This document shows, one piece after another, positions 55,125 to 64,000 of a stretch of DNA of 64,000 bases. Source of the stretch: Frigoribacterium sp. PhB116 (GTDB taxonomy: Bacteria; Actinomycetota; Actinomycetes; Actinomycetales; Microbacteriaceae). The notes below the pieces were generated by a model. It saw only the letters and a list, made by a program, of their open reading frames with translations. It made no database searches and was not told the origin of the DNA. Location: NCBI RefSeq assembly GCF_004364285.1, contig NZ_SOBE01000001.1, positions 434,001 through 498,000 on the forward strand, given 5' to 3'. Positions within the stretch are counted from its first letter, which is position 1. Each line of letters opens with the position of its first letter. The position numbers were made by a program, and so were the translations under genes.

Positions 55125-56330
55125 GTGGCCGACACGACAGACGTGGTCTTCGTCGACGGGGTACGCACCCCGTTCGGCAGGGCCGGAGAAAAAGGCATGT
55201 ACTGGGGAACGAGGGCCGACGACCTCGTCGTGAAGGCCATGAAGGGGCTGCTCGAGCGCAACCCGTCGCTCCCCCGCGACCGCGTCGACGACGTCGCGAT
55301 CGCGGCCACGACGCAGCAGGGCGACCAGGGCCTGACCCTGGGTCGCACCACGGCCCTCCTGGCGGGGCTGCCCCGGTCGGTGCCAGGCTTCGCGATCGAC
55401 CGGATGTGCGCCGGCGCCATGACGAGCGTCACGACCCTCGCCGGCGGCATCGCGTTCGGCGCCTACGACGTCGTCCTCGCGGGCGGCGTCGAGCACATGG
55501 GTCGGCACCCGATGGGCTTCGCGGCCGATCCCAACCCCCGGTTCCTCACCGAGAAGCTGGTCAGCGGCGACGCCCTGAACATGGGCTCGACCGCCGAGCG
55601 GATCCACGACCGGTTCCCGCAGCTCACCAAGGAGCGCTCCGACCGTTTCGCCCTGCGGTCGCAGCAGAAGCTCGCCGCCGCCTACGACGCGGGCCACATC
55701 CAGCCGGACCTGGTGCCGGTCGCGGTGCAGACGCCCGAGGGCTGGGGCCTGGCCACGCGCGACGAGGCGCCACGGCCCGAGACCACGATGGAGGGGCTGG
55801 CCGGGCTCCGCACGCCGTTCCGCCCCCACGGGCGGGTCACCGCCGGCAACTCGTCGGGGCTGAACGACGGTGCGACCGTCAGCCTGCTCGCCTCCCGCGG
55901 AGCCGCCGACGAACTCGGCCTCGGCGTCAAGATGCGCCTCGTCAGCTTCGCCTACGCCGGGGTCGAGCCCGAGATCATGGGCATCGGCCCGGTGCCCTCG
56001 ACCGAGAAGGCCCTCCGCAAGGCAGGGCTGACGATCGACGACATCGGCCTGTTCGAGCTGAACGAGGCCTTCGCCGTCCAGGTCCTCTCGCTGCTCGACC
56101 ACTTCGGCGTCGACGACGACGACCCGCGCGTCAACCCCTGGGGCGGCGCCATCGCCGTGGGCCACCCGCTCGCGTCGTCGGGCGTCCGCCTGATGATCCA
56201 GCTGGCCCGCCAGTTCGAGCAGCACCCGGAGGTCCGCTACGGGCTCACGGCCATGTGCGTCGGCCTCGGCCAGGGCGGCAGCGTCATCTGGGAGAACCCC
56301 CACCACTCACGGAAGGCGGCTCGATCGTGA
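55125..56330 (+). CDS. fadA: Thiolase-family acetyl-CoA acyltransferase (beta-oxidation, FadA-like)
   Basis: Cleaves 3-ketoacyl-CoA with CoA. The 401-residue product has the active-site cysteine C95 in DRMCAGAMTS, a histidine in WGGAIAVGHPLASSG and the second cysteine in TAMCVGLGQGG. The GTG at 55125 follows GGAGGCACT. The GTG of the next gene overlaps its stop (GTGA), making an alpha/beta beta-oxidation pair. GEKGMYWGTRADDLV and IDRMCAG are typical of actinobacterial FadA. Cytosolic. Confidence 0.95.
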   Translation: MADTTDVVFVDGVRTPFGRAGEKGMYWGTRADDLVVKAMKGLLERNPSLPRDRVDDVAIAATTQQGDQGLTLGRTTALLAGLPRSVPGFAIDRMCAGAMTSVTTLAGGIAFGAYDVVLAGGVEHMGRHPMGFAADPNPRFLTEKLVSGDALNMGSTAERIHDRFPQLTKERSDRFALRSQQKLAAAYDAGHIQPDLVPVAVQTPEGWGLATRDEAPRPETTMEGLAGLRTPFRPHGRVTAGNSSGLNDGATVSLLASRGAADELGLGVKMRLVSFAYAGVEPEIMGIGPVPSTEKALRKAGLTIDDIGLFELNEAFAVQVLSLLDHFGVDDDDPRVNPWGGAIAVGHPLASSGVRLMIQLARQFEQHPEVRYGLTAMCVGLGQGGSVIWENPHHSRKAARS

Positions 56331-58471
56331 GCAGCGCAGTCGACCAGCTCACCGCCCTCAGCGCCGACGAGGTGGTGACGCACTCGTTCGTCCGCGACGT
56401 GCCGCTGCCCTCGGGCGGCGTCCTCGCCCTCGTCACGCTCGACAACGGCCGCGACCACAAGCGGCCGAGCACGCTGGGGCCCGCGACCCTCGTCGAGCTG
56501 TCCGCGACCCTCGACGGCCTCCGGGCCCGCGCCTCCCACGGTGAGGTCCAGGCCATCGCGGTCACCGGCAAGCCGTACTTCCTGGCGGCCGGTGCGGACC
56601 TCAGCAAGGTCAGCCAGATCCCGAGCCGCGACGTCGCCCGCGAGCTGGCCCGTCTGGGCCACTCGACCCTCGGCAAGCTGCACGATGCCGGTGTCCCCAC
56701 GTTCGTCTTCGTGAACGGCCTGGCCCTGGGAGGCGGGCTCGAGATAGCCCTGCACGCCGACTACCGCACGGTCGACTCGTCCGCGGCGGCCATCGCCCTG
56801 CCCGAGGTGTTCCTCGGCATCGTCCCCGCGTGGGGCGGCGCCTGGCTGCTGCCGAACCTGATCGGGATCGAGAACGCGCTGAAGGTCGTGCTCGAGAACC
56901 CGCTCAAGAACAACCGCACGCTCAAGGCCGCGCAGGCCCTCGAGCTCGGCATCGTCGACGTCGAGTTCGGCCCGGCCGCGTTCCTCGAGGACTCGATCCG
57001 CTGGGCCGACGGGGTCGTGGCGGGCCGCACGAAGGTCGCCCGGCCGAACGTGCCCGGGAAGATCGAGCGGGCCGTGAAGTGGGGCGCCGCGATCTCGATC
57101 GCCCGCAAGTCGCTCGAGTCGAAGATCGGCCGGGTGGCGCGGTCTCCCTGGGTCGCCCTCGACCTGCTCGAGGCGGCACGGAACACCGACCGGGCGACGG
57201 GCTTCGCCGCGGAGGACGAAGCCCTCGCCGAGCTCGTGTCGGGCGACCAGTTCCACGCCAGCATGTACGCCTTCGACCTGGTGCAGAAGCGGGCGAAGAA
57301 GCCTGCGGGGGCTCCGTCGCCCGACGTCGCGCGGAAGGTCGGCAAGGTCGGCGTCGTGGGGGCCGGCCTGATGGCCAGCCAGTTCGCGCTGCTCTTCGTC
57401 CGGAGGCTGCAGGTCCCGGTGGTCATCACCGACATCGACCAGGCCCGCGTGGACGCCGGAGTGGAGCGCATCCGCGGCGAGATCCTGCAGCTGGCCGAGA
57501 AGGGGCGCATCTCGGGCGACGAGTCGAACCGGCTCACCGCGCTCGTGACCGGCACGACCGACCTCGCCGACTTCGCCGACGCGGACTGGGTCATCGAGGC
57601 CGTCTTCGAAGAACTCGGCGTCAAGCAGGAGGTCTTCGCGAACGTCGAGGCCGTCGTCTCGGAGACGACGGTGCTGGCGACGAACACGTCGTCGCTCAGC
57701 GTCGAGCAGATCGGGGCGCGCCTCGCGCACCCCGAGCGCCTCGTGGGCTTCCACTTCTTCAACCCGGTCGCGGTGATGCCGCTGATCGAGGTCGTGAAGG
57801 CACCGGCGACCGACGAGGCGACCCTCAGCACGGCCATGGTGACGGCAGCCGCACTGCGCAAGAACGCCGTGATCACCGCCGACACGCCCGGCTTCGTGGT
57901 CAACCGCGTCCTGGCCAAGCTGCTCGGCGAGGCCATGCACGCCGTCGAGACGGGCACCCCCTTCGAGACGGTCGAGCGGGCCATCGCACCGTTCGGCCTC
58001 CCGATGACGCCCTTCGAGCTGCTCGAGCTCGTCGGCCTCACCGTCGGGGCGCACGTGCTCGACACGCACAACGCGGCGTTCCCCGACCGATTCTTCGCCA
58101 GTGACGGCCTGCACCGGCTCGCCGAGCACGGGCGGGTCTTCGAGCGCGACGCCAAGGGCCGTCGCAAGGGGTTCGACAAGAAGGCCGTCGCGCTCGTCGC
58201 CGGCGAGGGCACTCCCCTCACGGACGACGAGCTGCGGCGCCGCATCGAGGACGGCCTCGCCGACGAGGTGGGCCGGATGCTCGACGACGGGGTCGTCTCG
58301 GCGGCCGAGGACGTCGACCTGTGCATGGTCCTCGGCGCCGGCTGGCCGTTCCAGATGGGCGGCGTGACGCCCTACCTCGACCGTGTCGGAGCCTCCGAGC
58401 GGGTGCGGGGACGCACGTTCCACGACCCCCTCGTGGTCGGCCCGGAGCACGCGGTGCGCGTCCCGGCCTGA
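56327..58471 (+). CDS. fadB: Fatty-acid beta-oxidation multifunctional protein (enoyl-CoA hydratase / 3-hydroxyacyl-CoA dehydrogenase)
   Basis: A 714-residue fusion. The N-terminal enoyl-CoA hydratase half (about 1-300) has FLAAGADLSKV, GLALGGGLEIALHADYRT and LPEVFLGIVPAWGG. The C-terminal dehydrogenase half (from about 340) has the NAD loop KVGVVGAGLMASQFA, the VFEELGVKQEVF and HPERLVGFHFFNPVAVMPLIEVV segments, and DTPGFVVNRVLAKLLGEA. The GTG at 56327 overlaps the thiolase stop. With FadA it forms the trifunctional complex. A 19-bp hairpin follows. Confidence 0.95.
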   Translation: MSSAVDQLTALSADEVVTHSFVRDVPLPSGGVLALVTLDNGRDHKRPSTLGPATLVELSATLDGLRARASHGEVQAIAVTGKPYFLAAGADLSKVSQIPSRDVARELARLGHSTLGKLHDAGVPTFVFVNGLALGGGLEIALHADYRTVDSSAAAIALPEVFLGIVPAWGGAWLLPNLIGIENALKVVLENPLKNNRTLKAAQALELGIVDVEFGPAAFLEDSIRWADGVVAGRTKVARPNVPGKIERAVKWGAAISIARKSLESKIGRVARSPWVALDLLEAARNTDRATGFAAEDEALAELVSGDQFHASMYAFDLVQKRAKKPAGAPSPDVARKVGKVGVVGAGLMASQFALLFVRRLQVPVVITDIDQARVDAGVERIRGEILQLAEKGRISGDESNRLTALVTGTTDLADFADADWVIEAVFEELGVKQEVFANVEAVVSETTVLATNTSSLSVEQIGARLAHPERLVGFHFFNPVAVMPLIEVVKAPATDEATLSTAMVTAAALRKNAVITADTPGFVVNRVLAKLLGEAMHAVETGTPFETVERAIAPFGLPMTPFELLELVGLTVGAHVLDTHNAAFPDRFFASDGLHRLAEHGRVFERDAKGRRKGFDKKAVALVAGEGTPLTDDELRRRIEDGLADEVGRMLDDGVVSAAEDVDLCMVLGAGWPFQMGGVTPYLDRVGASERVRGRTFHDPLVVGPEHAVRVPA

Positions 58472-58515
58472 GACGGGCGTCCCGGCGTCTGCCGAGGAGG
58501 CGCCCGTCACGTCAC

Positions 58516-58556
58516 GAGGGAGGGCCCCGACGACCTGGTCGTCGGGGCCCTCCCTC
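58516..58556. terminator. Very strong bidirectional terminator between fadB and dxs
   Basis: Perfect 19-bp stem (58516-58534 with 58538-58556) around a CTG loop, between the convergent fadB and dxs genes. It can serve both strands. Confidence 0.85.
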
Positions 58557-58584
58557 GTCGTGCGCCGTCCGCTGTACGGACGCC

Positions 58585-60525
58585 CTAGTCCTGCTGCGCG
58601 TCCACCCGGCGCGACGAGGCGTCGTCCAGCGGGCGGGCCACGGGGATCTTGCTGCCGAGGACCTGGGCCACCACGTCCCGTGCGATGTGCTGCGGGGTGA
58701 GGCCCGCCTCCTCGAGGATCTCAGCGCGAGAGCCGTGCTGCAGGAACTCGTCGGGGAGCCCGAGCTCGGTGAGCGCGGTGTCGACGCCGGCCTCGCGCAG
58801 GTCCTGACGGACACGGGTGCCGATCCCGCCGACGCGCACGCCGTCCTCGATGGTGACGACGAGGCGGTGCTCAGCGGCGAGCTCGATGACGGACCGCGGC
58901 ACGGGGACCACCCAGCGCGGGTCGACGACGGTCGCCCCGATCCCCTGCGCCGCGAGGCGCTCGGCGACGTCCAGGCCGACGGTGGCCATCGGCCCCACGC
59001 AGACCAGCAGCACGTCGCGCCGCTCGTCGCTCGCGAGGACGTCGACGCCGTCCGGGAGGCGCGACTCGGCCTCGTGCTCGGTGCCGACGCTGCCCTTCGA
59101 GAAGCGCACCACCGTCGGTGCGTCGGTCACGGCGACGGCCTCCCGGAGCTCCTCGCGCAGACGAGACGCGTCCCGCGGGGCGGCGAGGCGGATGTGCGGG
59201 ACGATCTGGAGGAGCGCCAGGTCCCACATGCCGTGGTGGCTGGGCCCGTCGGGGCCGGTGACGCCCGCCCGGTCGAGGACGAACGTCACGCCCGCCCGGT
59301 GCAGGCCGACGTCCATGAGCACCTGGTCGAAGGCGCGGTTGACGAAGGTGGCGTAGAGGGCCACGACGGGGTGCAGGCCGCCGAAGGCGAGGCCGGCCGC
59401 GCTCGTCACGGCGTGCTGCTCCGCGATGCCGACGTCGAGGACGCGGCTCGGGAAGCGCTCGGCGAGCTTGTGCAGCCCGACGGGACGGAGCATGGCGGCG
59501 GTGATGCCCACGACGGTCTCGTCGCGCTCGGCGATCGAGACGATCTCGTCCGCGAAGACGCTCGTCCACGAGGGGGCGTTGGCCGTCTCGAGCGGCTCGC
59601 CCGTCTCAGGGTCGATCTGGCCGACCGCGTGGAACTGGTCGGCGACGTCGGCACGAGCCGGGTCGTAGCCACGGCCCTTCTCCGTGATGGCGTGGACGAT
59701 GACCGGGGCGCCGTAGTCCTTCGCCTGGGTGAGCGCCTCCTCCATCGCCTTCTGGTCGTGTCCGTCGACCGGGCCGAGGTACTTGATGTCGAGGTTCGAG
59801 TAGAGCGCCTCGTTGTTCGTGAAGCGGCTGAGGAAACCGTGCAGGCCGCCCCGCACGCCGCGGTAGAGCGCACGGCCGGGGTGCCCGAGGTGGTCGAAGA
59901 CGGCCTCGGAGCCGCGGTGCATGTCGCGGTACGTGCTGCGGGTGCGGACGGTGTTGAGGAACCGCGCCATGCCGCCGATCGTCGGCGCGTACGAGCGGCC
60001 GTTGTCGTTGACCACGATGATCAGCCGGCGACCGTTGTCGTCGCTGATGTTGTTCAGGGCCTCCCACGTCATGCCGCCGGTGAGGGCGCCGTCGCCCACC
60101 ACCGCGACGACGTGTCGGTCCGACTGACCTGTGAGCTGGAAAGCCCGGGAGATCCCGTCTGCCCACGAGAGGCTGCTGGAGGCGTGGGAGCTCTCGACGA
60201 TGTCGTGCTCGGACTCGGAGCGCTGCGGGTAGCCCGCCAGGCCGCCGCGCAGCCGGAGCCCGCTGAAGTCCTGCCGCCCGGTGACGAGCTTGTGCACGTA
60301 CGACTGGTGGCCGGTGTCGAAGACGAAGGCGTCGTGCGGCGACTCGAAGACCCGGTGCATGGCCAGCGTCAGCTCGACGACGCCCAGGTTCGGCCCCAGG
60401 TGCCCGCCGGTCTTGGACACCTCGGTCACGAGGAAGCGGCGGATCTCGGCGGCCAGCGCGATCATCTGCTGGTCGGTGAGGAGATCGAGGTCGCGGGGAC
60501 CCTTGATCGTCTCGAGGATGCTCAT
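58585..60525 (-). CDS. dxs: 1-deoxy-D-xylulose-5-phosphate synthase
   Basis: First enzyme of the MEP isoprenoid pathway; joins pyruvate and glyceraldehyde 3-phosphate with TPP. The 646-residue product has the TPP site [19 protein letters not shown] and [37 protein letters not shown] for the second domain, and a C-terminal transketolase-like domain. The ATG at 60525 follows AAAGGAAATCCCG. A TAAACT -10 element lies upstream. It faces fadB across a strong bidirectional terminator. Confidence 0.97.
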   Translation of the reverse strand: MSILETIKGPRDLDLLTDQQMIALAAEIRRFLVTEVSKTGGHLGPNLGVVELTLAMHRVFESPHDAFVFDTGHQSYVHKLVTGRQDFSGLRLRGGLAGYPQRSESEHDIVESSHASSSLSWADGISRAFQLTGQSDRHVVAVVGDGALTGGMTWEALNNISDDNGRRLIIVVNDNGRSYAPTIGGMARFLNTVRTRSTYRDMHRGSEAVFDHLGHPGRALYRGVRGGLHGFLSRFTNNEALYSNLDIKYLGPVDGHDQKAMEEALTQAKDYGAPVIVHAITEKGRGYDPARADVADQFHAVGQIDPETGEPLETANAPSWTSVFADEIVSIAERDETVVGITAAMLRPVGLHKLAERFPSRVLDVGIAEQHAVTSAAGLAFGGLHPVVALYATFVNRAFDQVLMDVGLHRAGVTFVLDRAGVTGPDGPSHHGMWDLALLQIVPHIRLAAPRDASRLREELREAVAVTDAPTVVRFSKGSVGTEHEAESRLPDGVDVLASDERRDVLLVCVGPMATVGLDVAERLAAQGIGATVVDPRWVVPVPRSVIELAAEHRLVVTIEDGVRVGGIGTRVRQDLREAGVDTALTELGLPDEFLQHGSRAEILEEAGLTPQHIARDVVAQVLGSKIPVARPLDDASSRRVDAQQD

Positions 60526-60564
60526 CGGGATTTCCTTTCCGGCAGCCCGGAGGCGGCGATCCTC

Positions 60565-60570
60565 AGTTTA
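60565..60570 (-). promoter_or_regulatory. -10 element of dxs (TAAACT)
   Basis: Minus-strand TAAACT in a 15-base block (60561-60575) identical to that before pdxS. It predicts a leader of about 33 bases. Confidence 0.45.
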
Positions 60571-60589
60571 GGCGCGGACCGCCGGGAAC

Positions 60590-60606
60590 GCCGGGAGGCC
60601 CCCGGC
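60590..60606 (-). terminator. Short hairpin after acnA
   Basis: GCCGGG at 60590-60595 pairs with CCCGGC at 60601-60606 around five bases, 38 bp past the acnA stop. Stem only six bp, so weak. Confidence 0.35.
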
Positions 60607-60643
60607 GCCGTGCGGACACGACGTCGAGGGCCTCGGGGTGCGG

Positions 60644-63460
60644 CTAGACCAGGCTGCGGAGGACGTACTGCAGGATGCCGCCGTTGCGGTAGTAGTCCGC
60701 TTCGCCCGGCGTGTCGATCCGGACCACGGCGTCGAACTCGATCGTGCGGGCGCCGTCGGCCGAGTGCTCGGTCGGCTCCGCAGTCACGTGCACGGTCTTG
60801 GGCGTCGTGCCCTCGTTCAGCTGCTCGAGCCCGTGGATGCTGAGGGACTCGGTGCCGTCGAGGCCCAGGGACTCCCAGGTCTCGCCCGCCGGGAACTGCA
60901 GCGGGACGACGCCCATGCCGATCAGGTTCGAGCGGTGGATGCGCTCGAAGCTCTCGGTGATGACCGCCTTGACGCCGAGGAGGCTCGTGCCCTTCGCCGC
61001 CCAGTCACGCGACGAGCCGGAGCCGTACTCCTTGCCGCCGAGGATGACGAGGGGCGTGCCCTGCTCCTGGTACCGGGCGCTCGCGTCGTAGATGAACGAC
61101 TGGGGGGCGTCGGCCTGCGTGAAGTCGCGCGTGTAGCCGCCCTCGACGCCGTCGAGCAGCTGGTTGCGCAGCCGGATGTTGGCGAAGGTGCCGCGGATCA
61201 TGATCTCGTGGTTGCCGCGACGCGACCCGTAGGAGTTGAAGTCCTTGCGGTCGACGCCGTGCTCGGCCAGGTAGTGGCCGGCGGGGCTGTCCGTCTTGAT
61301 CGACCCGGCGGGGCTGATGTGGTCGGTCGTGACCGAGTCGCCGAGCTTTGCCAGCACGCGCGCCCCGACGATGTCCGTCACCGGGGTCGTCTCGAGCGTC
61401 ATGCCCTCGAAGTACGGGGGCTTCCGGACGTAGGTCGACTCCGGGTCCCACTCGAAGGTCGCGCCCGTGGGCGTCGGAAGCGACCGCCAGCGCTCGTCGC
61501 CGTCGAAGACGCCGGCGTACTCGTGCGTGAACATGTCGGTGTCGATCGACGAGTCGATGGTCGACTGCACCTCGGCCGCGTCGGGCCAGATGTCGCGCAG
61601 GTAGACGTCGCTGCCGTCCGGCGACGTACCGAGCGCGTCGGCCTCGAAGTCGAAGTTCATCGACCCGGCCAGCGCGTAGGCGATCACCAGCGGCGGGCTC
61701 GCCAGGTAGTTCATCTTGACGTCGGGGTTGATGCGGCCCTCGAAGTTGCGGTTCCCCGAGAGGACGGCCGTGACGGCGAGGTCGTTGTCCTGGACGGCAG
61801 TCGAGATCTCGTCCAGCAGCGGGCCCGAGTTGCCGATGCAGGTCGTGCAGCCGTAGCCGACGGTGTAGAAGCCCAGGTCTTCGAGGTAGCTGGTGAGACC
61901 GGCCTTCTCGTAGTAGTCGGTGACGACCTTGGAGCCGGGCGCCAGGGTCGTCTTGACCCACGGCTTGGCCTTCAGGCCCTTCTGGCTGGCGTTGCGGGCG
62001 AGCAGGCCGGCCGCCAGCATCACCGAGGGGTTCGACGTGTTGGTGCAGGACGTGATGGCCGCGATGGCGACCGCGCCGTGGTCGAGCGTGAACGAGGAGC
62101 CGTCGTCGAGGGCGACCTGGGTCGGCTTCGACACCGTCGACGGGGCGTGCGAGGTGTGCGTGTGCGAGTGGGCGTGCGAGGACTCCTCGTCCTGCGCGGT
62201 GAAGCCCACGGGGTCGGACGCCGGGAACGTGCCCTCGACCGCGGCGTCGACCATCGAGTGGTCCGTCGTGGCGTAGTTGTCGAGGTCGACCCCGAACTGG
62301 CTCTTCGCGTTCGTCAGCTCGATGCGGTCCTGGGGACGCTTCGGCCCGGCGATCGACGGGACGACGGTCGCGAGGTCGAGCTCGAGGTACTCGCTGAAGA
62401 CCGGCTCGACCGACGGGTCGTGCCAGAGGCCCTGGAGCTTCGCGTACTTCTCGACGAGCTCGATCTGCTCGTCGCTGCGGCCGGTGAGGCGCAGGTAGTC
62501 GAGGGTGACGTCGTCGATCGGGAAGATCGCGGCCGTCGAGCCGAACTCGGGGCTCATGTTGCCGATCGTGGCGCGGTTCGCCAGGGGCACCTCGGCCACG
62601 CCGTCGCCGTAGAACTCGACGAACTTGCCGACGACGCCGTGGCGACGCAGCTGCTGCGTGATCGTCAGCACCACGTCGGTCGCGGTGACGCCGGTCGGGA
62701 TCGAGCCGCTGAGCTTGAAGCCCACCACCTTGGGGATGAGCATCGAGACGGGCTGGCCGAGCATGGCCGCCTCGGCCTCGATGCCGCCCACACCCCAGCC
62801 GAGCACGCCGAGGCCGTTGACCATCGTCGTGTGCGAGTCGGTGCCGACGAGGGTGTCCGGGTAGGCCTGGAGGACCCCGCCGACCTCGCGGCTGTAGGTG
62901 ACACGCGCGAGGTACTCGATGTTGACCTGGTGCACGATGCCCGTGCCCGGCGGCACGACCTTGAAGTCGTCGAAGGCCGTCTGGCCCCAGCGGAGGAACT
63001 GGTACCGCTCGCCGTTGCGCTCGTACTCGATCTCGACGTTGCGCTCGAGGGCGTCGGCCGAGCCGAACAGGTCGGCGATGACCGAGTGGTCGATCACGAG
63101 CTCGGCCGGGGCGAGGGGGTTGATCTTGGTGGGGTCGCCGCCGAGGGCCGAGACCGCCTCGCGCATCGTCGCGAGGTCGACGATGCAGGGCACCCCCGTG
63201 AAGTCCTGCATGACGACGCGCGCCGGCGAGAACTGGATCTCGGTGTCGGGCTCGGCGGTCGGCTGCCACGAGCCGAGCGCGCGGATCTGGTCGCCCGTGA
63301 CGTTCGCGCCGTCCTCGGTGCGGAGCAGGTTCTCGAGCAGGACCTTGAGGCTGAAGGGCAACTTCTGCGAGCCGTCCACCGCGTCGATGCGGTAGACCTC
63401 GTAGTCGGTGCCGCCGACCGTCAGGACGTCTTTCGAGCTGAAGCTGTTGATTGCAGACAC
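60644..63460 (-). CDS. acnA: Aconitate hydratase (AcnA type)
   Basis: TCA-cycle enzyme with a [4Fe-4S] cluster that isomerises citrate to isocitrate. The 938-residue product has the cluster cysteines in [15 protein letters not shown] and [11 protein letters not shown], and [26 protein letters not shown] in the N-terminal domain. The C-terminal swivel domain contains [19 protein letters not shown] His/Ser/Thr-rich insertion ([13 protein letters not shown]) lies at about 427-440. The GTG at 63460 follows AGGGAGACGGCAC. The 150 bp upstream hold a -10 element, an imperfect palindrome and an iron-box-like site. Confidence 0.97.
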   Translation of the reverse strand: MSAINSFSSKDVLTVGGTDYEVYRIDAVDGSQKLPFSLKVLLENLLRTEDGANVTGDQIRALGSWQPTAEPDTEIQFSPARVVMQDFTGVPCIVDLATMREAVSALGGDPTKINPLAPAELVIDHSVIADLFGSADALERNVEIEYERNGERYQFLRWGQTAFDDFKVVPPGTGIVHQVNIEYLARVTYSREVGGVLQAYPDTLVGTDSHTTMVNGLGVLGWGVGGIEAEAAMLGQPVSMLIPKVVGFKLSGSIPTGVTATDVVLTITQQLRRHGVVGKFVEFYGDGVAEVPLANRATIGNMSPEFGSTAAIFPIDDVTLDYLRLTGRSDEQIELVEKYAKLQGLWHDPSVEPVFSEYLELDLATVVPSIAGPKRPQDRIELTNAKSQFGVDLDNYATTDHSMVDAAVEGTFPASDPVGFTAQDEESSHAHSHTHTSHAPSTVSKPTQVALDDGSSFTLDHGAVAIAAITSCTNTSNPSVMLAAGLLARNASQKGLKAKPWVKTTLAPGSKVVTDYYEKAGLTSYLEDLGFYTVGYGCTTCIGNSGPLLDEISTAVQDNDLAVTAVLSGNRNFEGRINPDVKMNYLASPPLVIAYALAGSMNFDFEADALGTSPDGSDVYLRDIWPDAAEVQSTIDSSIDTDMFTHEYAGVFDGDERWRSLPTPTGATFEWDPESTYVRKPPYFEGMTLETTPVTDIVGARVLAKLGDSVTTDHISPAGSIKTDSPAGHYLAEHGVDRKDFNSYGSRRGNHEIMIRGTFANIRLRNQLLDGVEGGYTRDFTQADAPQSFIYDASARYQEQGTPLVILGGKEYGSGSSRDWAAKGTSLLGVKAVITESFERIHRSNLIGMGVVPLQFPAGETWESLGLDGTESLSIHGLEQLNEGTTPKTVHVTAEPTEHSADGARTIEFDAVVRIDTPGEADYYRNGGILQYVLRSLV

Positions 63461-63520
63461 GTGCCGTCTCCCTTGCTGGACTTCGCCCTCATCATGACCC
63501 GACGACGAGGGACCGCACCA

Positions 63521-63540
63521 GCGAGGTCAGCCTAAGTCGC
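63521..63540 (-). promoter_or_regulatory. Iron-box-like sequence in the acnA leader
   Basis: Minus-strand GACTTAGGCTGACCT matches 11 of 15 core positions of the DtxR/IdeR consensus (AGGTTAGGCTAACCT), with the right half almost complete. It lies about 65 bases before the GTG. Weak evidence. Confidence 0.3.
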
Positions 63541-63569
63541 CGACGGACTGCGGGCGCATGTCGTCGAAC

Positions 63570-63593
63570 TGTCTTGATGTCGAGACAAACCTA
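63570..63593 (-). promoter_or_regulatory. acnA promoter -10 with overlapping operator-like palindrome
   Basis: Minus-strand TAGGTT (63593-63588) is followed directly by an 18-base imperfect palindrome (63587-63570, TGTCTCGACATCAAGACA): TGTCT and AGACA arms are perfect and the inner mismatches are all purine/purine or pyrimidine/pyrimidine swaps. It covers the expected transcription start, as a repressor site would. Confidence 0.45.
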
Positions 63594-63610
63594 GCACCGG
63601 AGGCGGTGGG

Positions 63611-64000
63611 CTAGCTGACGGTGCCCTGCGCGTCGACGACATCGTCGCCGGAGGCGCGACCGCGGTAGACGGTCCGGACGAGCAACCACGTGACCCAGAG
63701 GAGGCCGGCGTAGAGGGGCACGCCCATGAGGAGCTTGAGGGTCGCGAGGGCGGTGATCTGCCCGCTCAGCAGGAGCGGGAGCTGCACCGCGAGGCGAGCC
63801 GCGAACAGCCCTGCCCACAGCCACGTGACCAGCACGAGGACGCGGCGCTTGGCACGGTCCTGCCGCCAGGCGCCTCCTTCGTTGGTGAGGAGGCCGACGA
63901 TGATGCCGACCAGGGGCCAGCGAACGGCGATGCTGACGACCATCGCCAGGAGCGAGATGGCGTTGATCACGATGCCGGGGACGAAGTTCCCCTCGGCCCG
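63611..64000 (-). CDS. DUF3159 membrane protein, C-terminal part (gene cut by right window edge)
   Basis: The open frame continues past the window end. The visible 129 residues begin RAEGNFVPGIVINAISLL and match DUF3159, an actinobacterial membrane-protein family of unknown function. About four hydrophobic segments are visible (INAISLLAMVVSIAVRWPLVG, RVLVLVTWLWAGLFAARLAVQ, LATLKLLMGVPLYAGLL). A GTG at 63970 is inside the domain and is not the true start. The stop lies 150 bp before acnA on the same strand. Confidence 0.8.
   Translation of the reverse strand, partial: RAEGNFVPGIVINAISLLAMVVSIAVRWPLVGIIVGLLTNEGGAWRQDRAKRRVLVLVTWLWAGLFAARLAVQLPLLLSGQITALATLKLLMGVPLYAGLLWVTWLLVRTVYRGRASGDDVVDAQGTVS

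Noticed and set aside
57346-57390. FadB nucleotide loop reads GAGLMA instead of the usual GAGxMG
   Set aside because: As I recall, actinobacterial FadB proteins commonly have Ala here, so it is not evidence of inactivity.

Overview
The window is 64 kb of very GC-rich chromosome from an actinobacterium, most likely Microbacteriaceae (order Micrococcales). The evidence is the gene order alaS / small membrane protein / rpsD / rarA / cyclophilin / DUF349 / rel / secFD / yajC / ruvBAC / yebC / pdxTS / HIT / thrS, which is the core order I associate with that family, together with frequent GTG starts and many ATGA/GTGA gene overlaps. The genus cannot be named from sequence alone. No insertion sequence, prophage, CRISPR array or rRNA operon is visible. 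Both end genes, alaS and a DUF3159 gene, are cut by the window edges.

Layout. 1-20 kb is the conserved housekeeping block: translation (alaS, rpsD, thrS), stringent response (rel), Sec translocon accessory proteins (yajC-secD-secF), Holliday-junction processing (ruvC-ruvA-ruvB), fork rescue (rarA) and PLP synthesis (pdxS-pdxT). 20-29 kb is more accessory: a translationally coupled nitroreductase-like / PaaK-like adenylase pair, a sufS-sufU pair, a MetE-C-like methyltransferase and a polar amino-acid ABC importer. 29-36 kb holds an NRDE protein, coaBC (CoA synthesis), DUF817, a small unknown gene and a four-gene PotABCD/AfuABC-type importer. 36.4-44.4 kb is the most distinctive part: two divergent operons with six glycosyltransferases and one WcbI-type putative acetyltransferase, chained by 4-bp stop/start overlaps and lacking any exporter or sugar-nucleotide genes. 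44.4-46.6 kb has a small unknown, a zinc alcohol dehydrogenase and four tRNA genes (Val-CAC on minus; Gly-GCC, Cys-GCA and Val-GAC on plus). 47-64 kb has amtB, zapE, a rhodanese-sufE-RibD-like operon, an alpha/beta hydrolase, DUF3000, RNase D, a thiolase/FadB beta-oxidation pair, dxs, acnA and part of a DUF3159 gene.

How the parts work together. Sulfur handling recurs: SufS/SufU, SufE, two rhodanese-type proteins and a cobalamin-independent methyltransferase. Central metabolism is represented by beta-oxidation, aconitase, DXP synthase and CoA and PLP biosynthesis. Nitrogen control is visible directly: four regularly spaced GlnR-type half-sites lie upstream of amtB. The acnA promoter carries an imperfect 18-bp palindrome just after a -10 element and a second site resembling an iron box.

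The best candidate for an undescribed system is the divergent glycosyltransferase/WcbI cluster (36414-44358). Second is the nitroreductase/adenylase pair (20354-22977). Both are proposals from gene content and arrangement; no function was demonstrated. All family assignments were made by reading the translations, without database searches.
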